DNA of 64,000 bases from Tannerella forsythia (GTDB lineage: Bacteria; Bacteroidota; Bacteroidia; Bacteroidales; Tannerellaceae): positions 62,001-126,000 of the forward strand of contig NZ_JUET01000058.1 of assembly GCF_001006485.1 (NCBI RefSeq). The letters run 5' to 3'. The notes below the pieces were generated by a model. That model was not told the origin of the DNA and ran no database searches. It worked only from the letters and a program-made list of their open reading frames with translations. Made by a program: the position numbers and the translations under genes. Each line of letters opens with the position of its first letter. Positions within the stretch are counted from its first letter, which is position 1. Positions 26,312 to 37,790 of the stretch are shown here, one piece after another.

Positions 26312-27523
26312 TTATTTGATGTTTTGCAACTGGTGTCCCATGCGCTCTTTTTTGGTGCGCATGTAAAACTCGTTATGCTCGTTGGGCGGCACTTCGATCG
26401 GGATGTTCTCGACGACTTCCAGTCCGTAAGCTTCCAACCCGACGCGTTTGACGGGGTTGTTCGTCATCAGGCGCATCTTCGTCACGCCGATCTGACGCAG
26501 TATCTGTGCTCCCACACCATAGTCGCGCTCGTCGGCCTGATGGCAGAGCTTCAAGTTGGCTTCGACCGTGTCCATGCCCTCTTCCTGCAGCTTATATGCG
26601 TGAATCTTGTCCATCAGTCCGATACCGCGCCCTTCCTGATTAAGGTAGAGCACCACGCCTTTACCTTCCTGCTCGATGAGGCGCATAGCCTTGTGCAGTT
26701 GTTCGCCGCAATCGCATCGCATCGAACCGAAGATATCGCCTGTCATGCACGACGAGTGGACGCGGACGAGCACCGCCTCGTCTGCGTTCAGTTCGCCTTT
26801 GATCAGTACCACATGTTCCGCCCCGTTGCTTTTCTGGCGGAAAGGAATGATGCGGAAACGTCCGTGCTCGGTTGGCAGGTCGGCCTCGACCCCCTTCTCT
26901 ACGAGCGATTCTGTTCTGAGGCGGTAGGCAATCAGGTCGCGTATGGTGATGATCTTGATGCCGAATTTTTTCGAGACTTCGATCAGTTGCGGCATGCGCG
27001 CCATCGTTCCGTCTTCGTTCAGGATTTCGATCAGCGCCCCGGCCGGATACAGCCCGGCCAGTCGTGCCATATCGACCGTGGCCTCGGTATGTCCTGCGCG
27101 GCGCAGTACGCCGCGCGAGCGGGCGCGCAACGGATTGATGTGTCCCGGTCGTCCCAGGTCGGACGGCTTCGTGGCCGGGTCGGCAAGCGCTAAAATCGTC
27201 TGCGCCCGGTCATAGATCGAGACGCCCGTCGTACATCCGCCTCCCAGCTTGTCTACGGTCACGGTAAACGGCGTCTCAAGCATGGAGGTATTATGAATCA
27301 CCTGCATGTTCAGCTCCAATTCTTCGCACCGTTCTTCCGTAATCGGTGCACAGAGTACGCCCCGACCGTTCGTCAGCATAAAATTGACCTTTTCCGGAGT
27401 GATCTTTTCTGCGGCGATAATGAAATCTCCTTCGTTTTCGCGATCTTCGTCATCGACGACGATCAGAAATTTTCCCTCACGAAAATCTTCAATTGCTTCT
27501 TCAATCGTGTTCATTCGGTTCAT
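26312..27523 (-). CDS. ribBA: Bifunctional DHBP synthase / GTP cyclohydrolase II
   Basis: A 403-aa fusion that feeds both branches of riboflavin synthesis. Residues about 1-205 are 3,4-dihydroxy-2-butanone-4-phosphate synthase ([37 protein letters not shown]). Residues about 210-403 are GTP cyclohydrolase II, with the zinc cysteines in [18 protein letters not shown] and the [10 protein letters not shown] motif. The start is ATG 27523 or 27514; both overlap the upstream permease gene (by 23 or 14 bases), so translational coupling is likely. No FMN riboswitch is possible in this overlapped position. Confidence 0.95.
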   Translation of the reverse strand: MNRMNTIEEAIEDFREGKFLIVVDDEDRENEGDFIIAAEKITPEKVNFMLTNGRGVLCAPITEERCEELELNMQVIHNTSMLETPFTVTVDKLGGGCTTGVSIYDRAQTILALADPATKPSDLGRPGHINPLRARSRGVLRRAGHTEATVDMARLAGLYPAGALIEILNEDGTMARMPQLIEVSKKFGIKIITIRDLIAYRLRTESLVEKGVEADLPTEHGRFRIIPFRQKSNGAEHVVLIKGELNADEAVLVRVHSSCMTGDIFGSMRCDCGEQLHKAMRLIEQEGKGVVLYLNQEGRGIGLMDKIHAYKLQEEGMDTVEANLKLCHQADERDYGVGAQILRQIGVTKMRLMTNNPVKRVGLEAYGLEVVENIPIEVPPNEHNEFYMRTKKERMGHQLQNIK

Positions 27524-29399
27524 ATGTCTCGTTTTTTAGAATATTCAACAGTTCATTACTTACCTGGGTCATCGTTCGTATGTCGTGCAACAGCAGTTTG
27601 CGACGATAAGTGGCCAGCAGATATATTGGCAGGCCGATGGGAAAAAGCCAACCCAATATTTTCCCCACCGTCCGGCTTATCCGGAAATGAATAGGATAGT
27701 ATCCGTTGAGAATCGGGTAATCCATCAGTTTGTTCAGCACCAGATGGCGATCGGAATTACTTCCTTCGGTTACCAGTTCTTCCAGCTGTACGGAGATCCG
27801 TTCGGCTTCCGGGTCTCTGCCTCCCTGCTCCCAGAAACGAAAATAAGGCATCCATTGTCCGGACGTTTTCAGGTAGGTTTCGCATTGTTCTTTCAAGCGC
27901 TCAATTTGTGCTCCCCATATTGCATTGTCGACATGAAACATGATGACTTCTTTCTTTTCGATCTTACGTGTTGCGCGTTTGCCGATCAGTTTTTTCAGCC
28001 CTTCGACATACGTGTCGGCATTGAGGATAACCGAGTCGTTCGAGGCTTTGTAGGTAAGGAACACCCCGAGCGGAAGCAGTACGGCCGAGCTTAGCCACAT
28101 GCCTTGCCATGGCTGCCACATGCCGTTGCTGGCCATCTTCAGGCCGATGTTATTGATGACATAGTAAAAAATAAACAGGAAGACGGAAATCACGACCGGC
28201 ATGCCTAATCCGCCCTTGCGGATGATAGCACCTAACGGTGCACCGATAAAGAAGAAGATCAGGCAGGCAAACGAAAGCGTGAATTTCTGGTGCATCTCGG
28301 TATGATGGCGACGCATCTCTTTCTCGTCGCCGGATAATACGGCCGCTTTGAAGTCATAGTCTGACTTTGTCGTTTCGATCGCATTTTTGGCTTGTCTAAG
28401 CAACATGACTTGTCTGCCCGGCGGTAATTCCCGGCACAGACGGTCGAAGTCCGGAATTTCTTCCGTGTGCACGGTGTCTTCCTCTTTTGCTCCTTCCAAC
28501 TCTTTCCGGTATGACTGCTGATAGATTGCTCTCGCATTCATTTGCTTGATACTGTCCAAGTGAGCTGTCATCGAATCGATGGAGGATTGCAGATCAGCCA
28601 GGTTTTTACCGATGTATCGGTCTTGCAGGATCGATTCGTCGGCACGATGAAAATCCGAATCGAATCGGATCAGCATCTCCCGCACCTTGAACGACTCCTT
28701 CATATAGGGTATTGCTTCACTGCTTCCAATGCCGTCTTTGTTGAAGTTCTTGAACATCTTGCCCTCGAACAGATAAAGCACCAGAAACTGCTTGTCGGCC
28801 GAAATCTTCATCCGTCCCGAATCGGCCACAATCACCTGGGCATTGTTAAAACCTTCGGAATAATCATAGATCATCAGGTGGTTCAGTCGCCCGTCTTTGT
28901 CTTTTCTCTTGACATAGAGGTTGTAACCTTCGATTTGATTGGAGAAGGTGCTTTCGGGGATTTGCAATTCGGGCGATTTGGCCCTGATGGAGCCCAGGAG
29001 GGTCCACATTTTTACTTGTGAGAGAGGGATGATGTTGTTCTGGAAAAAGAAGGCGCCCACGGCAACGAACGATAGGAGTATGATAAACGGGCGCATGATG
29101 CGAGGCAAAGAAATTCCGGCTGACTTCATGGCCAACAGTTCAAGCTGTTCTCCTAAGTTCCCGAATGTCATCAGGGAAGCCAGCAAAATGGCCAAAGGCA
29201 ATGCCATCGGTACAAGGGAAAGGGCTGCGTAGAAAAACATCTCGAGAAGAACACTGATCTCAAGACCTTTGCCTACCATCTCATCTACGTATTTCCAGAG
29301 AAACTGCATCAGGACAATAAACATGCAAATGCCGAAAGTCATCAAGAATATCGGCATGAATTTTTTTAACAAAAAGAGATACAATCGTTTAATCCCCAT
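27501..29399 (-). CDS. LptF/LptG-family permease with long C-terminal extension
   Basis: A 632-aa inner-membrane protein of the YjgP/YjgQ family, the transmembrane part of the LptBFG exporter that lifts lipopolysaccharide from the inner membrane. It has three N-terminal membrane segments (about residues 13-33, 55-80, 100-120), a periplasmic domain, and three more segments around 340-420. Usual members end there, near 360-420 residues. Here some 200 residues follow, charged and probably cytoplasmic, with one further hydrophobic segment ([17 protein letters not shown]) near 575. Whether it is LptF or LptG cannot be told from the sequence alone. A -7 box lies upstream; ribBA overlaps its end. 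Confidence 0.88.
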   Translation of the reverse strand: MGIKRLYLFLLKKFMPIFLMTFGICMFIVLMQFLWKYVDEMVGKGLEISVLLEMFFYAALSLVPMALPLAILLASLMTFGNLGEQLELLAMKSAGISLPRIMRPFIILLSFVAVGAFFFQNNIIPLSQVKMWTLLGSIRAKSPELQIPESTFSNQIEGYNLYVKRKDKDGRLNHLMIYDYSEGFNNAQVIVADSGRMKISADKQFLVLYLFEGKMFKNFNKDGIGSSEAIPYMKESFKVREMLIRFDSDFHRADESILQDRYIGKNLADLQSSIDSMTAHLDSIKQMNARAIYQQSYRKELEGAKEEDTVHTEEIPDFDRLCRELPPGRQVMLLRQAKNAIETTKSDYDFKAAVLSGDEKEMRRHHTEMHQKFTLSFACLIFFFIGAPLGAIIRKGGLGMPVVISVFLFIFYYVINNIGLKMASNGMWQPWQGMWLSSAVLLPLGVFLTYKASNDSVILNADTYVEGLKKLIGKRATRKIEKKEVIMFHVDNAIWGAQIERLKEQCETYLKTSGQWMPYFRFWEQGGRDPEAERISVQLEELVTEGSNSDRHLVLNKLMDYPILNGYYPIHFRISRTVGKILGWLFPIGLPIYLLATYRRKLLLHDIRTMTQVSNELLNILKNETYEPNEHD

Positions 29400-29420
29400 A
29401 ATGTCCTTTCAAATCAACTG

Positions 29421-29428
29421 CAAAAGTA
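29421..29428 (-). promoter_or_regulatory. Probable -7 box of the lptF/G-ribBA-aspC unit
   Basis: The reverse strand reads TACTTTTG, a TAnnTTTG match ending 21 bases before the ATG at 29399. Confidence 0.5.
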
Positions 29429-29471
29429 GTGTAAAAAGAGATAATATATCACCTCTTGATGTGAAACAACA

Positions 29472-29855
29472 TTAAATTCCTAACGTCCGTTTGAGTACTT
29501 CCACCTGCGAATCCCACAGATCGATGGCATCCGTCTTTTCGTTCGGCTCTGCAAAATCGGTAATCTCAAGCGCCGTAGATCCGGTAAGCTCGATCGTATG
29601 GATGATAAATTCGAAGTAGGCATTCTCATCTTCCTCTTCAAGCCATCGATAGCGAACGCTGACTTCGGGTTTGATTTCGATGATTTCGGCTTGTTCCTGC
29701 ATTTTTTTCCATGTGAATGTGTAGATGTTCCCTCTGATATCTACCGTATCGGCAAACCAGGAAGATAGTCCGAGGGCTGTTGTTAGATGGTTCCACAGGC
29801 TACGATTCGAAACTTTGTCGAAAATGTATTCGATATGAAATTTTTCCTTTTTCAT
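29472..29855 (-). CDS. START-like domain protein
   Basis: A 127-aa cytosolic protein starting MKKEKFHIEYIFDKVSNRSL. It matches the small START/AHSA1-like family found throughout Bacteroidetes: an N-terminal strand, helices, LSSWFADTVDIRGNIYTFTW, and a C-terminal helix with IDLWDSQVEVLKRTLGI. The fold forms a hydrophobic ligand cavity, but no ligand is known. The frame extends 20 codons upstream without support; ATG 29855 is the family start. It diverges from rimP; only a weak TATCTTGC box is seen upstream. Confidence 0.82.
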   Translation of the reverse strand: MKKEKFHIEYIFDKVSNRSLWNHLTTALGLSSWFADTVDIRGNIYTFTWKKMQEQAEIIEIKPEVSVRYRWLEEEDENAYFEFIIHTIELTGSTALEITDFAEPNEKTDAIDLWDSQVEVLKRTLGI

Positions 29856-30020
29856 CCTGTCTTTGTTACTGTTCGGTTTTTTTGTGCTGCGCAAGATACA
29901 AAAAGGATAAGACATTACAAAAAAGAAGCGATGAAAAAACGAGTCGATATTTTATTTTATTGATTATTAGTTTGTTTTAGTTGTTTTGAAAAGTAAAGCA
30001 ATAAATTTGTGCTTTTTTTC

Positions 30021-30051
30021 TTGGTAAAAAGGCTGATTTATTGTATATTTG
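30021..30051 (+). promoter_or_regulatory. Promoter of the rimP-nusA-infB operon
   Basis: TTG at 30021-30023 and TATATTTG at 30044-30051 are spaced by 20 bases. The expected start is near 30057, giving a leader of about 55 bases that holds the hairpin at 30074-30096. Confidence 0.65.
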
Positions 30052-30073
30052 CACCCGGCTAAAGTAAAAAGGG

Positions 30074-30096
30074 GATGGGGGCGAGTAGTCCCCATC
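30074..30096 (+). promoter_or_regulatory. Leader hairpin ahead of rimP
   Basis: GATGGGG and CCCCATC form a 7-bp GC-rich stem with a 9-base loop, followed by TTTC and ending 14 bases before the rimP ATG at 30111. It could act on translation or as a weak attenuator in this NusA-encoding operon. Its role is inferred. Confidence 0.5.
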
Positions 30097-30110
30097 TTTC
30101 TATTATAGAG

Positions 30111-30578
30111 ATGATTGAAGCGAAAATGGTGGCCGGTTTGGCCGAGGCGTATTTGGCAGATTCGGAGTGTTATCTGGTTGATGTAACCGTTGCTCCGGAT
30201 AATCTTATCGTGGTGGAAATCGATCACGATCAGGCTGTCGGTATAGAGGATTGTGTGGCGCTAAGCCGTTATATTGAAGCGGGTCTGGACAGAGATGTTG
30301 AAGATTATGAGTTGGAAGTGACCTCGACCGGACTGACGTCACCTTTTAAGACACTTCGTCAGTATTTGAAAAATATAGGGAATGAGGTTGAGGTGTTGTT
30401 GAAGAGCGGTGAAAAGCTGTCCGGGTGCTTGAAGTCGGCTGATGACACAGGGTTTGTCGTTACGGTCGGCCGGCCGGTGAAACCGGAGGGCGCCAAACGC
30501 AAAGTAACGGTTTGTACGGATGAGAGCTACCTTTATGACGAGATAAAATATACGAAAAATATAATCAGATTCAAATAG
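30111..30578 (+). CDS. rimP: Ribosome maturation factor RimP
   Basis: A 155-aa cytosolic factor for 30S subunit maturation. It has the N-terminal alpha/beta domain (VDVTVAPDNLIVVEIDH, CVALSRYIEAGLDR, LEVTSTGLTSPF) and the C-terminal Sm-like barrel from about residue 85. The frame is open from 30075 inside the leader hairpin; ATG 30111 gives the usual family start. It is the first gene of the rimP-nusA-infB series conserved across bacteria, with nusA eight bases downstream. Confidence 0.93.
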   Translation: MIEAKMVAGLAEAYLADSECYLVDVTVAPDNLIVVEIDHDQAVGIEDCVALSRYIEAGLDRDVEDYELEVTSTGLTSPFKTLRQYLKNIGNEVEVLLKSGEKLSGCLKSADDTGFVVTVGRPVKPEGAKRKVTVCTDESYLYDEIKYTKNIIRFK

Positions 30579-30586
30579 GAAATTTT

Positions 30587-31972
30587 ATGGCGAGAAGACA
30601 AGAAACAGTCAGTATGATTGATACGTTGCAGGAATTTAAGGAGTTGAAGAGCATAGATAAAGATACGATGATCAACGTGCTGGAAGAATCATTCCGCAAT
30701 GTGATCGCCAAGATGTTCGGGACGGATGAAAACTACGATGTGATCATCAATCCGGAAAAAGGTGATTTTGAAATCTGGCGAAACCGGATGGTCGTGGAAG
30801 ACGGTCATGTGGAAGACCCGAATCTGGAAGTTGCATTAAGTGAAGCGCAAAAGATCGATGCCGACTGTGAAGTGGGCGAAGAAGTGACGGACGAAGTACA
30901 TTTTGCGGACTTCGGACGTCGTGCCATTTTGAATTTACGCCAGACGCTTTCTTCGAAAATCTTGGAGTTGCAAAAAGATAATTTGTACGCCAAATATAGA
31001 GATTTGATCGGCTCGATCGTAACGGCCGATGTTTATCAGGTCTGGAAAAAAGAAGTTTTGCTGTTGGATGACGAAGGGAATGAATTGTTGTTGGCTAAGG
31101 CAGAGCAGATTCCAAGCGATTTTTATCGCAAGGGAGAATCGGTGCGCGCCATTGTGCAGCGGGTAGAGAATGATAATAACAATACGAAGATTTATCTCTC
31201 ACGAACGGATAAAGTCTTCTTACAACGTCTCTTTGAGCTTGAAGTGCCTGAAATCAACGATGGTCTTATCACCATCAAAGCCATTGCACGTATTCCGGGC
31301 GAGCGGGCCAAAATTGCCGTTGAATCGTATGACGAACGGATAGACCCTGTCGGAGCGTGCGTCGGGATGAAAGGATCGCGCATCCGCGGAATCGTGCGGG
31401 AACTTCGAAACGAGAATATCGATGTGATCAACTATACGAGTAACACGTCGTTGTTTATTCAGCGCGCTTTGAGCCCGGCCAAGATATCGTCGATCCGTGT
31501 GGATGAGGAAGAGCATAAGGCGGAAGTTTTTTTGCGTCCCGAAGAAGTTTCCCTCGCCATCGGTAAAAACGGATTGAATATCAAGTTAGCCAGTATGTTG
31601 ACGGACTATACGATCGACGTGTTCCGCGATATCGATGCCGCTGACGAAGAAGATATTTATCTGGACGAATTTGCTGATGAGGTCGATATGTGGGTGATTG
31701 ATACGCTGAAGAATATCGGTTGTAATACGGCTAAGGCCGTACTCGCACTGTCGCGTGAAGAGATTATGGAACGTGCCGATTTGGAAGAGCAAACGGTCGA
31801 TGAAGTATTGAGTATTCTGTCAGCCGAATTTGAAGACGAAGAAGAGGAACCGTTCGAGCCGGATTTTGAGCCTTTCGAAGAGGAGGAGCCGTATGCTCCG
31901 GAAGACGTACCGGAGTTCCTGCCGAAGGAGCAGGACACGGAAAGTGAAGAAGAACAAGAAGAGAAGGAATAA
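30587..31972 (+). CDS. nusA: Transcription termination/antitermination factor NusA
   Basis: A 461-aa RNA polymerase-binding factor for pausing, termination and antitermination. The N-terminal domain (1-130) is followed by the S1 domain (about 135-205), KH1 with [16 protein letters not shown], and KH2 with [19 protein letters not shown] helical hairpin follows ([18 protein letters not shown]). The last 45 residues are strongly acidic (runs of EEEE/EDE), a low-complexity tail common in Bacteroidetes. It sits between rimP and infB. Confidence 0.96.
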   Translation: MARRQETVSMIDTLQEFKELKSIDKDTMINVLEESFRNVIAKMFGTDENYDVIINPEKGDFEIWRNRMVVEDGHVEDPNLEVALSEAQKIDADCEVGEEVTDEVHFADFGRRAILNLRQTLSSKILELQKDNLYAKYRDLIGSIVTADVYQVWKKEVLLLDDEGNELLLAKAEQIPSDFYRKGESVRAIVQRVENDNNNTKIYLSRTDKVFLQRLFELEVPEINDGLITIKAIARIPGERAKIAVESYDERIDPVGACVGMKGSRIRGIVRELRNENIDVINYTSNTSLFIQRALSPAKISSIRVDEEEHKAEVFLRPEEVSLAIGKNGLNIKLASMLTDYTIDVFRDIDAADEEDIYLDEFADEVDMWVIDTLKNIGCNTAKAVLALSREEIMERADLEEQTVDEVLSILSAEFEDEEEEPFEPDFEPFEEEEPYAPEDVPEFLPKEQDTESEEEQEEKE

Positions 31973-32000
31973 CATACGAGATCCATACAAGAAGAAATAT

Positions 32001-34958
32001 ATGCCTGTTAAATTAAACAAAGTACTCAAAGACTTGAATGTCGGTCTTCAGACGGTGGTCGATTTCCTGCACGGAAAAGGATGTGAAATTGATAACAATC
32101 CCAATGTTCGGATTCAGGATGATCAGTATGCATTGCTGGTTAAAGAATTCGGAAAGAACCTGTCGGAGGCCGAACGTCGCCGTCTGCTTGAAAAAACGGC
32201 TCCGAAAGCGTCGGTAAAGGAAGCTCTCCCAAAGGGTAAAGAAAAGGAAGAAAAACCGAAAAAAACGCCGGAGGTGATTAAAACGGAGGTTCCTGACGAG
32301 ATCAAACCTAAGTTTGTTACGAAGGGTAAGATTGACCTTGCGGGTGTCGGTAAACCGAAGAAAGAGGGTACGAAGCGGACAAAAAAAGAGGCGAAAAAGG
32401 AAAAAAACGTGTCTTTTGCTACTCCTGCAGAAGAAGTAGAAGAGGCGAACAAGATCGAAAAAGTACAGCAACCGGAATCGACACAAGCTCCGGAGTCGAA
32501 AGTCATACCACCGCCCGCACCGCCTGTCGAAGCGCAAGAGGTGCAGACGTCGGAACGTCCTGTCGCAGGAGGATCTGTGGCAAACAAAAAGGAAGAGCCG
32601 GCAGGAATGACTGAAGCTGAAGAGAAAACGGTCGAAACGTTGTCGGAGCAATCACCGGAAAGCAAGTCGGTTCCGAGGCCGGAGGAGGAAATCTTCCGCT
32701 TGGGACAGCCGAAATTGGAGTCGGCGATTAAAGTAACGGGCAAAATAGATTTGTCGTCCATCAACCAGTCGATGCGTCCTAAGAAAAAGAGCAAAGAAGA
32801 GCGTAGAAAAGAGCGCGAAGAGAAACGCAAACAGCAGACGCCGGCGGACCATAAGCAGAAATCCGGAGCCGGCAATGTAAGTTCGACAGCCCCTGTGGCA
32901 TCGACCGGTGAGGGCGGAAAAAAGAAGCGTAAACGGATCAAGAAAGATAAGATCGATATCAATGCGACGGTGGGTACGAACAGTCGTCGCGATGATCGCG
33001 GGCGCAGTCATGATCACGGAGGAAAACGTTTGAAGAAGCCGGTTCGTACCGAGATCAGTGAGGAAGACGTACAGAAGCAGGTGAAGGAAACGCTGGCCCG
33101 CCTCACAAGCAAAGGCGGAAAGAGCAAAGGGGCCAAATATCGTCGTGAGAAACGCGATGCCGTAGCACACCGTGAACAGGAATTGCAGCTTGAGGAAGCC
33201 AAGGAGAGCCGTGTTTTAAAACTGACCGAGTTTGTGACGGCTAATGATCTGGCAAACATGATGGATATCTCTGTCGCGGAAGTGATCTCCACTTGTATGA
33301 GCATTGGCATGATGGTGTCGATTAATCAGCGTCTCGACGCCGAGACGATTAACATCGTGGCAGAGGAGTTCGGTTTCAAGACGGAATATGTAAGTGCCGA
33401 AGTGTCCGAAGCGATTAAAGAAGAGGAAGATAATCCGGAAGATTGGGGGGCACGTCCGCCGATTGTGACAGTGATGGGGCACGTGGATCACGGAAAAACA
33501 TCTTTGCTTGACAATATCCGGAATGCCAATGTGATTGCCGGTGAAGCAGGCGGAATTACACAGCATATCGGTGCATACAATGTGACGTTGTCCGATGGCC
33601 GACATATCACATTCTTAGATACTCCCGGTCACGAAGCCTTTACGGCCATGCGTGCTCGCGGTGCCAAGGTGACGGATATTGCGATCATCATTGTGGCGGC
33701 AGACGATAGCGTCATGCCACAGACGGTCGAGGCGATCCATCACGCTTCTGCGGCAGGAGTGCCGATCGTTTTTGCCATTAACAAGATTGATAAGCCCGGA
33801 GCAAATCCGGACAAAATCAAAGAAGAACTTTCACAGATGAATTATCTGGTGGAAGACTGGGGCGGGAAGTATCAAAGTCAGGAAATCTCGGCCAAAAAGG
33901 GGATAGGTGTACCGGAATTGCTTGAAAAAGTATTGCTCGAAGCCGACTTGCTCGAACTGAAAGCCAACCCAAAGAAGCGTGCAACGGCTTCCGTCATCGA
34001 ATCGTCGCTTGATAAGGGACGTGGTTATATGGCGACGGTGTTAGTGAGCAACGGAACGTTACGGCAGGGGGATGTCATATTGGCCGGTACGCACTACGGG
34101 CGTCTTAAGGCGATGTTTAACGAACGCAATCAGCGTGTCGAAAGCGCAGGGCCGTCGGAGCCGGTGTTGATTCTCGGATTGGACGGTGCGCCTCAGGCCG
34201 GCGATACCCTGAATGTTCTTGAAACGGAACAGGAAGCACGTGAGATTGCCGGTCGTCGCGAACAATTGCAGCGCGAGTTGGGGCTGCGTACGCAGAAACG
34301 TTTCGGGCTCGAAGAGTTGGGACGCCGTCGCGCACTTGGCGACTTCCATGAGCTCAACCTCATTGTCAAGGGCGATGTGGACGGTTCGGTCGAAGCCTTG
34401 TCTGACTCTTTGATCAATCTTTCGACGGAAGAAATTCGGGTCAATGTGATTCATAAAGCCGTTGGTCAGATTTCGGAATCGGATGTGGAATTGTCGGTTT
34501 CGTCAGATGCCATCATCATCGGTTTCCAGGTGCGTCCGGCGGCATCGGCACGTAAACTGGCCGACAAAGAAGGCGTGGAGATTCGTTTGTACTCGATTAT
34601 CTACGATGCGATCGAAGAAGTGAAATCTGCGATGGAAGGTATGCTTTCGCCGGAGATCAAGGAAGAAATCTGTGGGAATGTGGAAGTACAGCAGGTCTTC
34701 AATATCTCAAAGGTGGGTACGGTGGCCGGCTGTATCGTGAAAGAAGGCAAGATCAAACGTACGAACAAAGTACGTGTCATTCGTGACGGTATTGTGATTC
34801 ATACGGGCGAACTTAGCTCGCTGAAACGTTTCAAAGACGAGGTGAAGGAGGTCGTGACCGGACAGGAATGCGGTATTTTTGTCAATAATTACAACGATGT
34901 TCAGGTGGGCGATATGATTGAACCGTTCGATGAGATTGAGATAAAGAAAACATTATAG
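32001..34958 (+). CDS. infB: Translation initiation factor IF-2
   Basis: A 985-aa GTPase that places initiator tRNA on the 30S subunit. ATG 32001 gives [20 protein letters not shown], the normal N-terminus; the frame is open further upstream only because it crosses the acidic nusA tail. Residues about 60-430 form a Lys/Glu/Pro/Ala-rich linker. The G domain has GHVDHGKT at 493-500, DTPGHE and NKID, followed by domains II-IV ending near EIKKTL. It is 28 bases after nusA and 12 before cvpA. Confidence 0.97.
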   Translation: MPVKLNKVLKDLNVGLQTVVDFLHGKGCEIDNNPNVRIQDDQYALLVKEFGKNLSEAERRRLLEKTAPKASVKEALPKGKEKEEKPKKTPEVIKTEVPDEIKPKFVTKGKIDLAGVGKPKKEGTKRTKKEAKKEKNVSFATPAEEVEEANKIEKVQQPESTQAPESKVIPPPAPPVEAQEVQTSERPVAGGSVANKKEEPAGMTEAEEKTVETLSEQSPESKSVPRPEEEIFRLGQPKLESAIKVTGKIDLSSINQSMRPKKKSKEERRKEREEKRKQQTPADHKQKSGAGNVSSTAPVASTGEGGKKKRKRIKKDKIDINATVGTNSRRDDRGRSHDHGGKRLKKPVRTEISEEDVQKQVKETLARLTSKGGKSKGAKYRREKRDAVAHREQELQLEEAKESRVLKLTEFVTANDLANMMDISVAEVISTCMSIGMMVSINQRLDAETINIVAEEFGFKTEYVSAEVSEAIKEEEDNPEDWGARPPIVTVMGHVDHGKTSLLDNIRNANVIAGEAGGITQHIGAYNVTLSDGRHITFLDTPGHEAFTAMRARGAKVTDIAIIIVAADDSVMPQTVEAIHHASAAGVPIVFAINKIDKPGANPDKIKEELSQMNYLVEDWGGKYQSQEISAKKGIGVPELLEKVLLEADLLELKANPKKRATASVIESSLDKGRGYMATVLVSNGTLRQGDVILAGTHYGRLKAMFNERNQRVESAGPSEPVLILGLDGAPQAGDTLNVLETEQEAREIAGRREQLQRELGLRTQKRFGLEELGRRRALGDFHELNLIVKGDVDGSVEALSDSLINLSTEEIRVNVIHKAVGQISESDVELSVSSDAIIIGFQVRPAASARKLADKEGVEIRLYSIIYDAIEEVKSAMEGMLSPEIKEEICGNVEVQQVFNISKVGTVAGCIVKEGKIKRTNKVRVIRDGIVIHTGELSSLKRFKDEVKEVVTGQECGIFVNNYNDVQVGDMIEPFDEIEIKKTL

Positions 34959-34970
34959 TGTTTTTGGCGG

Positions 34971-35471
34971 ATGAACTGGAACTGGTTGGATATTGTCATT
35001 ATCTGCCTTGTCGGAACCGGTTTTTTGAAAGGGTGGATTGACGGATTTATCCGTCAGATGGTAGCATTACTTGCGTTGCTTGCTGCGATCTACTTGTGTG
35101 CAAAGGTCGCCGTGTTCATCCGCGAATATATTTTACAGACCGGTTGGTTCCCGGAAAATACGGTGGCTGTCGTTAGCTATGTGATCGCATTCGTGTGCAT
35201 TCTTATGGTGGTTACACTGGTCGGAGGCTGGGTACATAAGGTCATGGATGCGACGCCCCTGAGCTTGGTCAATCATTTGGCTGGCGCTGTCTTTGGGGCT
35301 GTTGTCGCTTTGTTTATCGCTAGTCTGACACTGAATCTGTTGGAAGGCATAGATCGTCGTTCCGTGATTCTCACACCACAAACGAAGGTAGAATCCCGTT
35401 TATATGATTATGTAAAAGAAGTTGTGCCGGCAATCTGTCCGGCCGATTTATTTGTAAGGAGGAAAAATTAA
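34971..35471 (+). CDS. CvpA family membrane protein
   Basis: A 166-aa inner-membrane protein with four hydrophobic segments (about 8-25, 28-50, 64-88, 100-125). The N-terminal [26 protein letters not shown] is typical of the CvpA/colicin V production family, which has been linked to envelope homeostasis. The name reflects history and not colicin synthesis here. It lies between infB and sufB with 12- and 1-base gaps, so it is part of the operon. Confidence 0.88.
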   Translation: MNWNWLDIVIICLVGTGFLKGWIDGFIRQMVALLALLAAIYLCAKVAVFIREYILQTGWFPENTVAVVSYVIAFVCILMVVTLVGGWVHKVMDATPLSLVNHLAGAVFGAVVALFIASLTLNLLEGIDRRSVILTPQTKVESRLYDYVKEVVPAICPADLFVRRKN

Positions 35472-35472
35472 C

Positions 35473-36930
35473 ATGGATACAACAAAAAAAAATACAGCCC
35501 CGATCTTAGATGAAATAACCGGTAGCGAATATAAATACGGTTTTACGACAGAGATCGAGACCGATATGTTGCATCGCGGATTAAACGAGGAAGTGGTGCG
35601 CATGATTTCCGCCAAAAAAGAAGAGCCGGAATGGCTGCTTGATTTCCGCCTCAAGGCGTTACGTCACTGGCAGACCTTAGAGATGCCTGCATGGGCTCAT
35701 CTGAAGATTCCGCCGATCGACTATCAGGATATTATTTATTATGCAGCGCCGAAGGCCAAAGTAGGGCCGAAGAGCCTCGATGAGGTTGATCCTGAGCTGT
35801 TAAAGACGTTCGACAAACTCGGCATCCCCCTTCATGAGCAGAAGGTCCTGAGTGGGATGGCGGTCGATGCCGTGATGGACAGCGTCTCGGTGAAAACGAC
35901 GTTTAAAGAAACGTTGGCTGAGAAAGGCATCATCTTCTGTTCATTCAGCGAAGCGGTAAAGCATCATCCGGATTTGGTCAAGCAATATATGGGAAGTGTC
36001 GTGGGTTATCGCGACAACTTCTTTGCGGCACTGAACTCCGCCGTCTTTTCCGACGGATCGTTCGTGTATATCCCCAAAGGCGTGCGCTGCCCGATGGAGT
36101 TGAGCACGTATTTTCGAATCAATGCCGCTAACACGGGGCAGTTTGAACGAACCCTGATCGTAGCCGATGACGAGTCGTATGTCAGTTACCTTGAAGGATG
36201 TACCGCACCGATGCGTGACGAGAACCAGCTGCATGCAGCCATTGTGGAGATCGTTGCTCACAGACGTGCCGAAGTAAAATATTCGACGGTGCAGAACTGG
36301 TATCCGGGCGATAAGAACGGCAACGGTGGGATTTATAATTTCGTGACTAAGCGGGGCATCTGCAAAGGTGAAGGCAGTAAAATCTCGTGGACGCAGGTAG
36401 AAACGGGTTCGGCCATTACGTGGAAATATCCGTCGTGTATTCTGGCCGGCGATTACTCGGTGGGAGAGTTTTATTCCGTTGCGGTGACGAATAATCACCA
36501 ACAGGCCGACACGGGTACGAAGATGATCCACTTGGGGCGAAACACCCGCAGCACGATCGTATCGAAAGGAATCTCGGCCGGTCACAGTCAGAACAGTTAC
36601 CGGGGTATGGTGAAAGTCGCCGCTCGTGCCGAGGGAGCACGTAATCACAGTCAGTGCGACAGCTTGTTACTCAGCTCTACCTGTGGCGCGCATACGTATC
36701 CTTATGTCGATATCCAAAATGAAACGGCTGTTGTAGAGCATGAAGCAACGACTTCGAAAGTCAATGAAGAACAGCTGTTCTATTGTAACCAGCGTGGTAT
36801 CGATACCGAGAAAGCCGTAAGCTTAATTGTCGGCGGATATGCTCGTGAGGTGATGAACAAGCTGCCGATGGAGTTTGCGGTAGAAGCGCAGAAGTTGTTG
36901 GCGATCTCGTTGGAAGGAAGTGTGGGATGA
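35473..36930 (+). CDS. sufB: Fe-S cluster assembly scaffold SufB
   Basis: A 485-aa component of the SufBCD scaffold complex on which Fe-S clusters are built. It has the SufB N-terminal region and the long beta-helix core ([60 protein letters not shown]). The C-terminus carries CNQRGID and the [13 protein letters not shown] motif. It starts directly after cvpA and precedes sufC by 92 bases, an interval with a hairpin. Confidence 0.97.
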   Translation: MDTTKKNTAPILDEITGSEYKYGFTTEIETDMLHRGLNEEVVRMISAKKEEPEWLLDFRLKALRHWQTLEMPAWAHLKIPPIDYQDIIYYAAPKAKVGPKSLDEVDPELLKTFDKLGIPLHEQKVLSGMAVDAVMDSVSVKTTFKETLAEKGIIFCSFSEAVKHHPDLVKQYMGSVVGYRDNFFAALNSAVFSDGSFVYIPKGVRCPMELSTYFRINAANTGQFERTLIVADDESYVSYLEGCTAPMRDENQLHAAIVEIVAHRRAEVKYSTVQNWYPGDKNGNGGIYNFVTKRGICKGEGSKISWTQVETGSAITWKYPSCILAGDYSVGEFYSVAVTNNHQQADTGTKMIHLGRNTRSTIVSKGISAGHSQNSYRGMVKVAARAEGARNHSQCDSLLLSSTCGAHTYPYVDIQNETAVVEHEATTSKVNEEQLFYCNQRGIDTEKAVSLIVGGYAREVMNKLPMEFAVEAQKLLAISLEGSVG

Positions 36931-36942
36931 TACGTATATCTT

Positions 36943-36963
36943 CCGTTCCGTTTTTCGGAACGG
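36943..36963 (+). other. Hairpin between sufB and sufC
   Basis: CCGTTCCG and CGGAACGG form an 8-bp stem with a T5 loop in the only sizeable gap of the sufBCD series. No T-tract follows, so it may tune message stability or act as a weak pause and not stop transcription. Confidence 0.55.
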
Positions 36964-37022
36964 GACGGGGAAAGTTTGTTATATTATTATTAGACATGTT
37001 ATTCTGGGATTAAGATTGAATT

Positions 37023-37781
37023 ATGGGAGAAATCTTGTTAGAGATAAAAGATTTACATGCAGAGGTTGACGGTAAAGAGATTCTCAGGGGACTTAACCTG
37101 ACCGTCAGGAAAGGTGAAATACATGCGATTATGGGGCCGAACGGTTCCGGTAAAAGCACGCTCAGCAGTGTGCTCGTCGGTAATCCGGTGTTTACGGTGA
37201 CAAAAGGAACGGTGAGGTATAAGGGCAAAGACCTGTTGGAGCTCTCGCCCGAAGAGCGGAGCTGCGAGGGGATATTCCTCAGCTTCCAGTATCCGGTAGA
37301 GATTCCGGGGGTCAGCATGGTCAATTTCATGCGGGCTGCGGTCAATGCACAGCGTGAATATCGAAATGAAGAGCCGGTTTCGGCCTCGGATTTTCTGAAG
37401 ATGATGCGTGAGAAACGCGAGATTGTGGAGCTCAATAATAAGTTGATGAGCCGTAGTGTCAATGAAGGCTTTTCCGGGGGAGAGAAGAAACGCAACGAGA
37501 TTTTTCAGATGGCCATGCTCAATCCGACATTGGCTATTCTGGACGAGACGGATAGCGGCCTCGATATCGATGCATTGCGCGTTGTGGCTAACGGGGTAAA
37601 CAAACTCAAATCGCCCGATAATGCGTCGATAATCATTACTCACTATCAGCGTCTGCTCGATTATATCAAGCCCGATGTCGTGCATGTCCTCTACGAAGGA
37701 CGTATGGTGAAAACTGCCGGTGCCGAACTGGCTCTTGATTTGGAGAAGAAAGGCTACGATTGGTTGAAAACGAACGATTAA
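37023..37781 (+). CDS. sufC: Fe-S cluster assembly ATPase SufC
   Basis: A 252-aa ABC-type ATPase that drives the SufBCD complex. Walker A is GPNGSGKST, the signature is FSGGEKKRNEI and Walker B is LAILDETDSGLD, followed by the switch His in IITHYQRLL. Length and motifs are standard. Gaps are 92 bases to sufB and 9 to sufD. Confidence 0.97.
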   Translation: MGEILLEIKDLHAEVDGKEILRGLNLTVRKGEIHAIMGPNGSGKSTLSSVLVGNPVFTVTKGTVRYKGKDLLELSPEERSCEGIFLSFQYPVEIPGVSMVNFMRAAVNAQREYRNEEPVSASDFLKMMREKREIVELNNKLMSRSVNEGFSGGEKKRNEIFQMAMLNPTLAILDETDSGLDIDALRVVANGVNKLKSPDNASIIITHYQRLLDYIKPDVVHVLYEGRMVKTAGAELALDLEKKGYDWLKTND

Positions 37782-37790
37782 CGGCGAAAG

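Noticed and set aside
26288-27193. 301-codon forward frame
   Set aside because: Antisense to ribBA; its residues mirror the ribBA codons and it has no recognisable domain.
27501-27560. FMN riboswitch before ribBA
   Set aside because: The ribBA start overlaps the permease coding sequence and no RFN-like structure is visible.
31830-32000. 57-codon N-terminal extension of IF-2
   Set aside because: It is the acidic nusA tail read in another frame (Arg/Lys/Ser runs); IF-2 starts normally at 32001.
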